A stretch of DNA of 52,635 nt, taken from positions 1 through 52,635 of the IMG/VR virus record IMGVR_UViG_3300035670_000287; one strand, written 5' to 3'. The notes beneath the pieces are model-generated. The model was not told where the DNA came from and made no database searches. It saw only the letters and a program-made list of their open reading frames with translations. The stretch is from a virus. The translations under genes and the position numbers were made by a program. Of the stretch, positions 14,060 to 21,870 are shown in pieces. Every line of letters starts with the position of its first letter. The first letter of the stretch is position 1.

Positions 14060-14098
14060 TCCCTATCACTTCACAAGTCGCAAGGCGTCATTTACTCT

Positions 14099-14284
14099 TT
14101 AATATTGTTCGTAAGTACTTTTTCTGATAGCTTCCGACTTCTTTAAACCCTCATTGATTACATATAAGTAAGCCAAAAAGAGAATAAAGCATATAATCAC
14201 AGCTAAGCAACTTCTCTTTGTCTGATTCAAGCGTTGTCGTCTCTTTCGTCTTTTGATAGCTTCTTTGGTGTGTTTTGTTAGCAT
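14099..14284 (-). CDS. Single-pass membrane protein, 61 aa
   Basis: A strongly basic N-terminus (KRRKRRQRLNQTKR) precedes one membrane helix (about residues 27-44) and a hydrophilic tail, predicting an N-in topology. Starts within the 3' end of the upstream zinc gene (7-base overlap). Second gene of inverted-repeat unit 3. Function unknown. Confidence 0.5.
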   Translation of the reverse strand: MLTKHTKEAIKRRKRRQRLNQTKRSCLAVIICFILFLAYLYVINEGLKKSEAIRKSTYEQY

Positions 14285-14484
14285 TTTATGACTTCCATTT
14301 CTCGATTAAACTCTACCAAGATAAATGGTTGCCCACACTCACAGATTAAATCTGTTTCGTCTGACGACATAAAATAATCTGCCTTGTTTGCTGAATATTC
14401 AACCATACAATTTTCACAAAACAAAACCTCTTTTGTCCTTGTTTTATCAAGTATTTGGTCTGATAGGTCTTTAATCTTTACCAT
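14278..14484 (-). CDS. Zinc-ribbon protein, 68 aa
   Basis: CENC (about residues 23-26) and CECG (about 49-52) form a four-Cys ribbon, with beta strands between. First gene of unit 3, with AGGGGG upstream of the start. Resembles other ribbons in this array but is not a copy of them. Confidence 0.5.
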   Translation of the reverse strand: MVKIKDLSDQILDKTRTKEVLFCENCMVEYSANKADYFMSSDETDLICECGQPFILVEFNREMEVIKC

Positions 14485-14534
14485 AGTATAACCCCCTGTT
14501 TTCTGACACCTCGCAACCTGTAAAGTGATAGTTT

Positions 14535-14753
14535 CACAAGCCCAAGTACAAGAGCAAGGTATTAATTCTTTATTCCTCTATCACTTTTAATTCTTTATTT
14601 AAGAACTTTGTAACTATTTCAAACCTATAACAACCTTTACAAATGTCTTGCCTCTCGCTTTCGTTGTTTGTATCGTCAACCTCGCCACATATTTTACATT
14701 TGAATAACATAATAACCTCTTTTCTAACCCTTGCCCTTGTATTTGGACTTGTG
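14535..14753 (-). repeat. Inverted-repeat unit 4 around a zinc-ribbon gene
   Basis: Arms 14535-14560 and 14727-14753 pair over about 25 positions with one A.C mismatch and two G.U pairs in - strand RNA. The unit encloses only the gene 14570-14710. Spacers to neighbours are 3 and 4 bases. The arms are related in sequence to those of unit 5. Confidence 0.75.
14570..14710 (-). CDS. Zinc-ribbon microprotein, 46 aa
   Basis: Start ATG after AAGAGG. CKICGE at residues 5-10 and CKGCY at 24-28 make a four-Cys zinc ribbon; the C-terminus is a Lys/Glu/Val helix. Sole gene of inverted-repeat unit 4. Function unknown. Confidence 0.55.
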   Translation of the reverse strand: MLFKCKICGEVDDTNNESERQDICKGCYRFEIVTKFLNKELKVIEE

Positions 14754-14757
14754 ATTA

Positions 14758-15021
14758 CACACTAGCAAGTATAAGAGCAAGGCGAAGTTAATTATTCTTT
14801 AAGCAGTTCTTATCTCGTATTCTCTCTCTATATACTCTCTAAACTTATTCTCGTCAAATCTATCATTTTTTGCTTTTAGTAAGTCACAGAAATCCTGTAT
14901 AATAGTTTCAACCTTGATACCTCTAACTCTCGCACAAGCCAAAATAGTAGCAATTAATACATAATCCTTTTTAGTCATTTCGATACTCGCTTTCTGCCTT
15001 GCCCTTGTATCTGCTAGTGTG
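14758..15021 (-). repeat. Inverted-repeat unit 5 around one small gene
   Basis: Arms 14758-14783 and 14996-15021 (26 bases) pair at 24 of 26 positions in - strand RNA including two G.U pairs. The unit encloses the gene 14799-14978. It is the unit nearest the start of this - strand transcript. Confidence 0.75.
14799..14978 (-). CDS. Conserved small phage protein, 59 aa
   Basis: MTKKDYVLIATILACA at the N-terminus and LLKAKNDRFDENKFREYIE at the C-terminus match a pattern common in small uncharacterised phage and plasmid proteins. All-helical. No ribosome site stronger than GAGTAT is seen. Sole gene of inverted-repeat unit 5. Confidence 0.55.
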   Translation of the reverse strand: MTKKDYVLIATILACARVRGIKVETIIQDFCDLLKAKNDRFDENKFREYIEREYEIRTA

Positions 15022-15091
15022 TTTTGTTAGATAAGCTCTTATACTGCCCTGAGAGTCATAGCTCTATGGCTGGTTTTTAGCTCTAACCTAT

Positions 15092-15120
15092 TTGTCAAGG
15101 TGCTTGATTTGTGCTATAAT
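15092..15120 (+). promoter_or_regulatory. Sigma70 promoter towards TerS
   Basis: TTGTCA (15092-15097), 17 bases, TATAAT (15115-15120). It faces the packaging genes and leaves a leader of about 125 bases that contains the two DnaA-type boxes. Confidence 0.65.
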
Positions 15121-15138
15121 TGATTTACTGATAATCTA

Positions 15139-15166
15139 AGTATAACACTACTTGACAAGTATACAA
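15139..15166 (-). promoter_or_regulatory. Possible - strand promoter for the inverted-repeat units
   Basis: Read on the - strand: TTGTAT (15166-15161), 16 bases, TATACT (15144-15139). Overlaps the divergent + promoter region; weaker than the other promoters. Confidence 0.35.
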
Positions 15167-15195
15167 GAAAATTAATTTGAAGCTAAAAATGACAC

Positions 15196-15250
15196 TTTTC
15201 CACAATTAGCCGAATAAGTGTTTTACAAAATGAAAGTGAGTTTTCCACAA
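15196..15250 (+). promoter_or_regulatory. Two TTTTCCACAA direct repeats (DnaA-box type)
   Basis: Exact 10-base repeats at 15196-15205 and 15241-15250. Both fit the relaxed DnaA consensus TTWTNCACA. The second ends two bases before the ATG at 15253, so it would also overlap the ribosome-binding region of that gene, and binding there could repress translation or transcription. Confidence 0.45.
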
Positions 15251-15252
15251 CC

Positions 15253-15765
15253 ATGAGTGAGTTAGAGCAAATAATCAAGAAAATACCCGATAAAAGAAAG
15301 TCCGCCCTACCAAAACACAAGAGAGCGGAAGTTATTCAAGAGTTAGCACAAGGCAAGAGCGTAAGAAAGACAGCAATTGACTTAGGTATAGCAAGAAAGA
15401 CAGCCGAAACTATAAGAATAGAGAATAAGCCACTAATAGCGGAAATACAAGAAAAGCAAGCAATTCAAGCGGTAGAGATAAAACAACGGCTATTGAATAA
15501 GACTTTAAACTTGTTAGATAGGAAACTAGACAGAATAGAGCAAGACGATAGCAAACTGGATTATATGAAACCACAAGAACTTACAAGTACCGCTAAAGAC
15601 TTGTTCAATATGTCACAAGTAGAGTTAGGGAAAGACACGACAGATTATACAAAGAAAGATATAGCAACCCTCACAAATGAGCTAAAGACAATAACATACG
15701 CTATAGAGGCTAATAACACTAGAGAGCTATTACAGCTTACATTTAACGATAAAGACGACAACTAG
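15253..15765 (+). CDS. Helix-turn-helix protein, candidate small terminase
   Basis: 170 residues. A helix-turn-helix of the resolvase/transposase type at about 22-50 (ELAQGKSVRKTAIDLGIARKT) is followed by a long central helix and a C-terminal acidic segment. DNA-recognition HTH plus helical oligomerisation region is the usual plan of small terminase subunits. It lies 1.8 kb ahead of the large terminase, separated by a non-coding region that could hold the packaging site. A replication or transcription regulator binding the nearby DnaA-like repeats is the main alternative. Confidence 0.5.
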   Translation: MSELEQIIKKIPDKRKSALPKHKRAEVIQELAQGKSVRKTAIDLGIARKTAETIRIENKPLIAEIQEKQAIQAVEIKQRLLNKTLNLLDRKLDRIEQDDSKLDYMKPQELTSTAKDLFNMSQVELGKDTTDYTKKDIATLTNELKTITYAIEANNTRELLQLTFNDKDDN

Positions 15766-16060
15766 TACCACTTACTCTATATAAGCCCATAGTCGTACAA
15801 CATACATTACTCTTATATTGTGCGACATATACATCATTTATGTTATAATATATGTTTTATTAATTTATTTATTTATTATTTATTTATTAATGATTATGTA
15901 TATTATAATGTAAGAGATAGACCAACCCCCATGCCACCCCATTACCTCCTCCAACTTATAGATATAGTGGTAGTTACTTACATATATAATTTATATAAAA
16001 AAATAGTAAAGTATATTAAATAATATTTTATATTATTCGTCAAGGTATGCGTAGGGACAG
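15766..16060. other. AT-rich non-coding block (origin-like)
   Basis: No credible gene. It contains a 9-bp imperfect inverted repeat (15792-15800 with 15818-15826), a run of TTTA/TTA repeats at about 15855-15890, and long A/T tracts up to 16040. Together with the DnaA-type boxes 500 bases upstream this resembles an easily melted origin region; a packaging site is also possible. Confidence 0.4.
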
Positions 16061-16069
16061 AGTGAGTTT

Positions 16070-16098
16070 AGTAGTCCCCTGCGTGTGGCTACTTTTTC
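16070..16098 (+). terminator. Weak terminator-like hairpin
   Basis: AGTAG (16070-16074) and CTACT (16089-16093) followed by T5. A competing GGGAC/GTCCC stem overlaps it. Could end the transcript from 15092. Confidence 0.35.
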
Positions 16099-16342
16099 TC
16101 TGAGAAGTTGTTTGAAAGTTTTCTCTCTTTCCTTCCTGCAGCTGCTGACTCTATCGGGTTCGACATTCCTCTAGTACCGATGACCTTGACCTTCACAGCG
16201 AGTGTCCAAAAATACTTTTCTTTGAGTTTTGGGTTCTATTTTTGTTAGGTTTTATATCCCGTTTATGCGTTGGGCATAGAGTTGAGATAGTTCGATAGAC
16301 TTCTTCTGGGTGTTGGCTCTATCGATTCGTCCCACCAACCAC
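16099..16342. other. Non-coding stretch, little recognisable
   Basis: No convincing frame on either strand. The only structure I see is an 8-bp inverted repeat TCGATAGA (16292-16299) / TCTATCGA (16318-16325). Confidence 0.4.
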
Positions 16343-16439
16343 TATCCTGACGATAGATATATACAGTATATAAAAAGCCGCCTGGTTTGTCAAGCGACGT
16401 ACCAAGCGGCCTATTTTGTTGAGTTGTTTCGTCAGGATA
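16343..16439. repeat. Nested inverted repeat / cruciform
   Basis: Outer arms TATCCTGACGA (16343-16353) and TCGTCAGGATA (16429-16439) are perfect 11-mers. Nested inside is GCCGC-TGGT (16377-16386) with ACCA-GCGGC (16401-16410), one mismatch, followed by CTATTTTGTT. It may be a terminator, an att/pac-type recognition site or an origin structure. Confidence 0.45.
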
Positions 16440-16591
16440 ATGCACAACCCATATTGAATTGTAGCTACATTATATCATATTATATAAGTATGTCAAGCAG
16501 AAAAGAGAGCCCTTTCTAAACGTCACCACATCAGGCCGTTTGCGTTCATTCAAAAGCTCTCGCCCTCTCACCTGAAATTAATATACCACAA

Positions 16592-16620
16592 TTTACACAA
16601 CCTGTAAAACGTGTTAGAAT
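16592..16620 (+). promoter_or_regulatory. Sigma70 promoter giving an apparently leaderless message
   Basis: TTTACA (16592-16597), 17 bases, TAGAAT (16615-16620). The ATG of the next gene is at 16627, exactly where transcription should start, and no ribosome site is present. Confidence 0.65.
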
Positions 16621-16626
16621 ATACCT

Positions 16627-16821
16627 ATGACAAAAGAACTTACCGTCTTTGGATGCTACCATAACCGCCTGAAATATACCGACGACTTTGTTTTCTGTGT
16701 GGAGTGCGGGGAGCGGTGGTTCTCGGAATATATGATTCAAAGTGCCATCGTCAAGGTTACTCACCACGAGCAGCCCAATTTTAATGAGATATTAACCGAA
16801 TGGAGAAAACATGTTCAGTAA
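16627..16821 (+). CDS. Small Cys/His protein, leaderless, 64 aa
   Basis: CYHN and CVECGERW at about residues 10-31 form a likely zinc site, followed by a helical C-terminus. The start codon lies 7 bases after the -10 box with no ribosome site, implying leaderless translation. It overlaps the start of the next gene by 11 bases and heads the packaging/head operon. Function unknown. Confidence 0.5.
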   Translation: MTKELTVFGCYHNRLKYTDDFVFCVECGERWFSEYMIQSAIVKVTHHEQPNFNEILTEWRKHVQ

Positions 16822-17449
16822 ACTATGGAACGCCGTTAAGGGCTGGATGACCAACGAAGGCATCCCCAAGGGTGTAGATAAAGACAAGCCATTTAAGGGT
16901 GAGCGGGTTATCGAAATAGATAAAGACTCAGGCCGTAGGGACTATGTCTATCAGGGTAAAGACCCCCAAATCCCCAAGGACATATTCGCAGAAAAAATCA
17001 AATTTAAGGATAATCGGGTAGGAGAGATGCCCAGAGGAGAGAAGGTTCTCATCCATCCCAGGACTAAGAAAGAAGTCACCCCGCTATCCAGCGTTTATAA
17101 AGACCCCCTGGCCTATATTAAAGTCCTGTCTGATGCTACGTTCGGAGAAGACCAATGGCCAGCTACAAAAAAAATAATTATGGATGAATCCAGCGGTAAT
17201 CCAAAAGCGTTTAATGGAACCTATCTTGGCTTGTTTCAGAATAATAAAGATTTGTTTTCCTCAGACGAACCCAGCCTGGATGAACAGTTCAAGGTCTGGT
17301 CTAACTATATCAGGACACACATTGACAATAGAACAGGAAAACCTTACGGAACCCCGTCACAAGCCCTGGACTTTAGGGAAAACGAAGCCCCTAAATATAA
17401 AGCCTCTGGCGACCCCAGATACGCTAACTTCTCAATAAATTGGTATTAA
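16811..17449 (+). CDS. Lysozyme/transglycosylase-like virion protein, 212 aa
   Basis: The N-terminal 90 residues are basic and not recognised. The C-terminal half carries FGEDQWPATKKIIMDESSGNP and TYLGLFQNN, matching the E-S-(G/S)-xx-N/x-G-L-x-Q pattern of soluble lytic transglycosylases, with the Glu in DESSG as catalytic residue. Phage particles often carry such an enzyme to open the peptidoglycan during entry. It lies just ahead of the large terminase, which is unusual but seen for virion lysozymes. Confidence 0.55.
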   Translation: MFSKLWNAVKGWMTNEGIPKGVDKDKPFKGERVIEIDKDSGRRDYVYQGKDPQIPKDIFAEKIKFKDNRVGEMPRGEKVLIHPRTKKEVTPLSSVYKDPLAYIKVLSDATFGEDQWPATKKIIMDESSGNPKAFNGTYLGLFQNNKDLFSSDEPSLDEQFKVWSNYIRTHIDNRTGKPYGTPSQALDFRENEAPKYKASGDPRYANFSINWY

Positions 17450-17461
17450 ATGGAGAAACAA

Positions 17462-17602
17462 ATGGAAAGAACCCCCTGCGAAGTATACTCAAGAGTGTGC
17501 GGTTATTACCGCCCAGTCAAGGACTGGAACCCCGCTAAGCAACAAGAATTTGAAGATAGAAAAGACTTTGAATGGAACGACAAGAAATTATCGAAGCCTT
17601 AG
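17462..17602 (+). CDS. Orphan NrdD C-terminus-like microprotein, 46 aa
   Basis: CEVYSRVCGYYRPVKDWN and KQQEFEDR closely resemble the conserved C-terminal tail of class III (anaerobic) ribonucleotide reductase, around the glycyl-radical and zinc-site end. No other part of NrdD is present. The start has GGAG 6 bases upstream. It overlaps TerL by 31 bases. Orphans like this are found next to terminases in some phages; the role is unknown, and residual activity by rescue of a damaged host NrdD is only a possibility. Confidence 0.55.
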   Translation: MERTPCEVYSRVCGYYRPVKDWNPAKQQEFEDRKDFEWNDKKLSKP

Positions 17603-19179
17603 AGAAGGCCAAACAACTCCAGCTACTAACCTTAGCGGAGACAGCAAAGAAAGACCTGTTCTTTTTGGCTCATGAAATCCTCGACTACAAGTTAATGACC
17701 GAATCTGTCCACCGCCCGCTAACGGCGGTGTTGCAGTCTCTGGTCGAACCTAACTCTAAATGGCTGGAGATGATACCCAAAGAGTCCACCCACTTCTCAG
17801 AGCGGGACAACGATATCTTTAACAACAACATCTCCATAGAGGACTTGAATAAAAAGTTTAGACTGATTCTGATGCCCCGTGGTACTTTTAAATCCACCAT
17901 CTCCACCATCTCCTTCCCGCTACAGCTGTTACTAATCAACCCAGATATAAGAATATTGATAGATTCAGAGACCTTTGATAAGTCACGGGCGTTTATGGCT
18001 GAGATTAGAGGCCACCTGGAATCCAATGAGAAGTACCGAGCCCTCTTTAAAGCCCTCCATGGCATCTACCCAGATGAGAGAAAGGGTGTCGATAAGTGGG
18101 GAGACACGGAAATCAACGTCGCCGCCCGTAAGAAGAAAGCCAAAGAACCTAATCTTAGTTGTTCTGGTGTTGGGGTAACCAAGGTAGGGATGCACTACGA
18201 TGTAGTGATGTCCGACGATTTACATTCCGAGAAGAATGTAACCAATAAAGAGCAGATACAACAGGTAATCGACCACTATAAGCTCAACCTCTCCCTACTG
18301 GAGCCGACAGGATTCATGACGGTTATCGGCACGAGGTGGGACTATCTCGACTTATACCAGTATATTATCGATAATGAACGCCACAGGTTCTGTGTTTACG
18401 CCCAACAAGCGGAAAAACCCGACGGAACTCTGTTATTCCCCGAAAGATTGACCAAACAATTCCTGACAGACCAGAGGATGTCGCAGGGCTCATCGATTTA
18501 TTCTATGCAGTACCAGAATTTACCGATAGATGACGAAACTGCCACCTTTAAATACTCCCAAATGCGTAAAGTAGACAACGATTGGGTCAAAAACAAGCCG
18601 ATTAACTGGTTTTTGATGTGCGACCCCGCTATTTCGCAGGCTTCAACCGCCGATGACACCGCTTTTGTGGTTGCTGGCTTCGATATGGAGCGAAATATCT
18701 ACGTCAAAGACATAATTTACGGCAAATTCATGCCATCAGAGATAGTAGACCAGATATTCTACCTCTATGAGATGCATAAACCGAAAATGGTCGGGGTAGA
18801 GAGCGTTGCTTTCCAGAAAACCCTGATATATTCCATCAATGACAAAATGAAAGAGCGAAACTGGGCATTTTCCATAAAAGAGATTAAAAGAAAGAACGCT
18901 CACTCTAAAGAAGACAGGATAAAATCTCTCCAACCCTATTATGAGAATGGCCGTGTTTTCCACCTTAGAACCTGCAAAAACATCGATGAATTGGAGTACC
19001 AACTCATACACTTCCCAAAAGGACGAAAAGATGATATAATAGATGCACTTGCTGACTTGTTGGAGATAGGTTTCCCCCCAGATAACCGCCAACGACACAA
19101 TACAGATGAAGACCGAGCACGAAAAAGGAAAATGTTTAAAATATTAAGCCAGCCGAGAAGTAAAATTACTGGTTACTAG
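17572..19179 (+). CDS. Terminase large subunit
   Basis: 535 residues. The N-terminal ATPase has a Walker A-type loop MPRGTFKST (101-109) and a Walker B DVVMSDD (210-216). The C-terminal RNase H-like nuclease has the acidic residues D351 (MCDPAIS), E in VGVESVAF and D487/D488/D491 (RKDDIIDAL). It pumps DNA into proheads and cuts the concatemer. Position directly ahead of the portal and the full length support an intact enzyme. Confidence 0.95.
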   Translation: MERQEIIEALEKAKQLQLLTLAETAKKDLFFLAHEILDYKLMTESVHRPLTAVLQSLVEPNSKWLEMIPKESTHFSERDNDIFNNNISIEDLNKKFRLILMPRGTFKSTISTISFPLQLLLINPDIRILIDSETFDKSRAFMAEIRGHLESNEKYRALFKALHGIYPDERKGVDKWGDTEINVAARKKKAKEPNLSCSGVGVTKVGMHYDVVMSDDLHSEKNVTNKEQIQQVIDHYKLNLSLLEPTGFMTVIGTRWDYLDLYQYIIDNERHRFCVYAQQAEKPDGTLLFPERLTKQFLTDQRMSQGSSIYSMQYQNLPIDDETATFKYSQMRKVDNDWVKNKPINWFLMCDPAISQASTADDTAFVVAGFDMERNIYVKDIIYGKFMPSEIVDQIFYLYEMHKPKMVGVESVAFQKTLIYSINDKMKERNWAFSIKEIKRKNAHSKEDRIKSLQPYYENGRVFHLRTCKNIDELEYQLIHFPKGRKDDIIDALADLLEIGFPPDNRQRHNTDEDRARKRKMFKILSQPRSKITGY

Positions 19180-19187
19180 GAGCAAGA

Positions 19188-21260
19188 ATGAAATCACGAG
19201 CCGTCCTAAAGGAAGAAGAGAAAATCGCCAAAGCCCAAGAAGCTGAAGGCAACTATACGCCGTCCGAAGACGAGAAGAAAATCATCCAACGGGTCTATCA
19301 ACGATATGACTGGATGCGGAACTCAGAGGCCAGAAGCGAGTATGAGACCGACATCGATAACGCCGACAAGGATTACAGAGCCTATGTCGTCCCCAATGAC
19401 GCTGATGACTACCGTTCCAACATCAATAAGCCGATATCTTTCGCTATTATTGAAACGATGGAGCAGGAGACGATTGAACGCAAACCTCGACCTTTTGTCG
19501 AACCCCGTTCCCGCTCAGATGAAGCCTCCTCAGAGTTTACCAACGATGTCTTAAAGTATTCCTTTGACGTCGGTAACTTCGACCTCCAATTCTCCCTGGC
19601 CAGGAAAGAATCCAGAATCCGTGGTACAGGCTTTTTGTTTGAATACTACCGCTATGACAAGAGAACCGTCGGAGAGCTAGACCTTAAAAAGGAAGACGGA
19701 GAGCTAGTCGAATCCTACAAGGAAATTGAAAAGATAGATTATGACGATTTATACTGCGAACACCTCGATGGCCAATGGCTCTTCTTTGACCCCGCAGGCC
19801 ACCACATCTCTAAATGCCGAGATATGATACGCCGAGAGATATTGAATATCGAAGAGTTTTATCGTGTCTATAACAATAAGAGAGGCTTTATCAACGTCGA
19901 TATGGTTAAAGGTTCAGGGAACGTCGACTGGGCGACCTTCTACACCCCGCCCGCAGGGATGGAAGAAGATGCCGTCGAAGTCCTCCACTATTACAACCGC
20001 TCCCTTGACAGATATGACGTTCTAGCCAACGGCGTGGTTATCAGAAAGGGCTACAACCCCTATCCCCACAAAGAACTCCCCGTCATCGTCCTATACTGCT
20101 ACAAAGACCCCAACCATTTTTATGGCTTGGGAATACCAAAAGTTGTTAAATCCTTAGTTGAGGAAAGAAACACTATCTCTAATTTAAGGATGGACGCTCA
20201 GAAAATGGGCATCAACAAGATGTTCTTTATCGACGATATGGTGGAGATGGACGATATCGACCTTATCCCCCGACCTCACGGCTTTATCCCCGTCAATACT
20301 GGCGGTCAGCCGTTAAACCAGAAAATCTTACCCCTAGAGTACGGTAACATCCCACTATCTACCTATAAGGAAGAAGAAGTCCTAATAGAAGACATCAGAA
20401 GGACGACAGGCGTCGACGATAGAATCCAAGGCCTCAATATGGGCGGAACCGCTACTGAAGCCTCGATTTTGAAGGAAGCGACGATGAAACGTATCAATGC
20501 CCAGAATCTTTACAATGAAATGGACGCTTTAGTCCGTTTGGGCATATTGAGACTGGAAAACATCAAATTCTTCTATTCTGTGCCTAAGTTTGAGAAAATC
20601 ACAGGCAAAGACGACGTTAAAGAGAAATACCGCACTATTGCCGTTAAAGGCAAGGAATATCAGCTAGATGAGATGGGCGGCCTAGTCGTTGAAGAGAAAG
20701 AAGGCGTTTCCAACTTCACCCTGAATAAAGACTTCATGAAGTTCCTAGAAAGAGACTACGACATCGTCGTTAGGGCTGATTCCAGCTATGTCGTCTCTAA
20801 ACCCGTGATGCAGTCCAAATTCACCGAGATGGTGGATAGAATCACTGCTAACCCGCTATTCCAGCTAGAAGCCGACGCTAAGAAACTATTAAAGCGATAT
20901 ATCGAAATAATGGACGAAGACCCCAATGAAATCATGAAAGAACCCCGAGACACCGAAGAAATGCAATTCCTGGCACAGATGGAGAATGATGTCATGATGG
21001 GCGGCTATCCGCTACCTCCGACTCAGGGAGCGACCATGGAGCACAATCAAGTCCATCTAAACTACGCTCAGAGTGCCGAAGCCCAACAGAACGACGAAGT
21101 CCTCTTACAGATACTAGAAACCCACATTAGAGGCGAAGCGTTAGAGATGGGAGCGATGATGCCAGAAGAAGGCGGAGCACCAGATATGGGCTCACAACTC
21201 CCCGACCCCAATATGAATCCCGTGGATATAATGCCAAACAACCCACAAGGAGCAGAATAA
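19188..21260 (+). CDS. Portal protein (P22-like size)
   Basis: 690 residues, directly after the large terminase. An alpha/beta clip and stem are followed by helical crown-type regions and an acidic Met/Pro-rich C-terminus. The length fits the long portals of P22-type short-tailed phages (about 700 residues) better than those of most siphophages. The portal forms the dodecameric DNA gate of the head. Ribosome site AGGAGC is upstream; 8 bases separate it from terL. Confidence 0.85.
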   Translation: MKSRAVLKEEEKIAKAQEAEGNYTPSEDEKKIIQRVYQRYDWMRNSEARSEYETDIDNADKDYRAYVVPNDADDYRSNINKPISFAIIETMEQETIERKPRPFVEPRSRSDEASSEFTNDVLKYSFDVGNFDLQFSLARKESRIRGTGFLFEYYRYDKRTVGELDLKKEDGELVESYKEIEKIDYDDLYCEHLDGQWLFFDPAGHHISKCRDMIRREILNIEEFYRVYNNKRGFINVDMVKGSGNVDWATFYTPPAGMEEDAVEVLHYYNRSLDRYDVLANGVVIRKGYNPYPHKELPVIVLYCYKDPNHFYGLGIPKVVKSLVEERNTISNLRMDAQKMGINKMFFIDDMVEMDDIDLIPRPHGFIPVNTGGQPLNQKILPLEYGNIPLSTYKEEEVLIEDIRRTTGVDDRIQGLNMGGTATEASILKEATMKRINAQNLYNEMDALVRLGILRLENIKFFYSVPKFEKITGKDDVKEKYRTIAVKGKEYQLDEMGGLVVEEKEGVSNFTLNKDFMKFLERDYDIVVRADSSYVVSKPVMQSKFTEMVDRITANPLFQLEADAKKLLKRYIEIMDEDPNEIMKEPRDTEEMQFLAQMENDVMMGGYPLPPTQGATMEHNQVHLNYAQSAEAQQNDEVLLQILETHIRGEALEMGAMMPEEGGAPDMGSQLPDPNMNPVDIMPNNPQGAE

Positions 21261-21275
21261 AAAGAAAGAAGGAAA

Positions 21276-21536
21276 ATGAAAGTAAGAAAGTTTCTCAGTG
21301 AAGAGGACAAGGCAATCCTGCACGACCTTTATGATTCTAACTATTGGCCAGTCTTTAAGAAGATGCTCGCCAACGACCAGTTGAATATCATGCAGGCGGG
21401 GATGTCTTCTAACTTCGACCAGGAGTTCTACGTCAATAAAGGCCAGTTACTCCACATCGAACGTTTAAAGACCGAGATGAGCAGGATTTTCAAGGAAATA
21501 GAAAATAAAAACAAGGAGAGAAATGCCAAAAGCTAA
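21276..21536 (+). CDS. Small head-region protein, 86 aa
   Basis: Helical, amphipathic, with a central LHDLYDSNYWPVFKKML segment and a Lys/Glu C-terminal coil. Placed between portal and scaffold, where small completion, protease-like or minor head proteins occur. No motif recognised. The ribosome site is AAGGAA. Confidence 0.5.
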   Translation: MKVRKFLSEEDKAILHDLYDSNYWPVFKKMLANDQLNIMQAGMSSNFDQEFYVNKGQLLHIERLKTEMSRIFKEIENKNKERNAKS

Positions 21537-21675
21537 AAGCAAAAAGCAAGCAGGGTTTTTCGGCCTCATTGCCTCTGGCAAGAAGAAGGCCAAAGGCTTC
21601 TCCAAATCAGAAGCCAAAGACCGATTGAGAGGGGTTAAAGTAAAATCCCTACCCAAAAGAACCAAAAACAAATAA
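21523..21675 (+). CDS. Highly basic microprotein, 50 aa
   Basis: ATG with AAGGAGAG upstream, overlapping the previous stop by 14 bases. Almost a third of its residues are Lys or Arg, around one short hydrophobic patch (GFFGLIASG). Suits a DNA-binding or head-packaged peptide, by composition only. Confidence 0.55.
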   Translation: MPKAKSKKQAGFFGLIASGKKKAKGFSKSEAKDRLRGVKVKSLPKRTKNK

Positions 21676-21678
21676 AGG

Positions 21679-21707
21679 TTGACAGTGGAAAAGGATTATG
21701 TTACTAT
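21679..21707 (+). promoter_or_regulatory. Possible promoter at the start of the 61-aa gene
   Basis: TTGACA (21679-21684), 17 bases, TACTAT (21702-21707). It overlaps the 5' end of the frame at 21685. If used, transcription would begin inside that frame, towards the scaffold. Confidence 0.4.
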
Positions 21708-21870
21708 AAAGGAAGTCCAGTTGTTAAGTCTGGGTAGCCGATGCTACAAGATGGTCAGCTGGATAATCGAAAACCAAAACGAAATCGAGGGATATAAGGA
21801 TGGTAACATCTCCTTCTCTTTCACTGGTGGTATCTTAAAAGTCAAAGACGAAAATTACAAACAGTTATAA
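21685..21870 (+). CDS. Unknown small protein, 61 aa
   Basis: GTG 21685 fits the AAAGG ribosome site better than TTG 21679. Mixed helix-strand protein with ISFSFTGGILKVKDE at the C-terminus. Function unknown. The overlap of its 5' end with a good promoter leaves some doubt that it is translated from this start. Confidence 0.4.
   Translation: MEKDYVTIKEVQLLSLGSRCYKMVSWIIENQNEIEGYKDGNISFSFTGGILKVKDENYKQL

Larger units (their letters stand above)
14063..14531 (-). repeat. Inverted-repeat unit 3 around two genes
   Basis: Arms 14063-14090 and 14504-14531 (28 bases). As DNA they differ from perfect complementarity at five positions, all transitions. In the - strand RNA all five are G.U, so the transcript forms an unbroken 28-bp helix. 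In the + strand RNA the same positions would be A.C mismatches. The unit encloses the genes 14099-14484. Confidence 0.8.

Noticed and set aside
15855-15890. CRISPR-like or microsatellite array in the TTTA repeats
   Set aside because: Only short simple-sequence repeats without spacers; better explained as AT-rich melting DNA.
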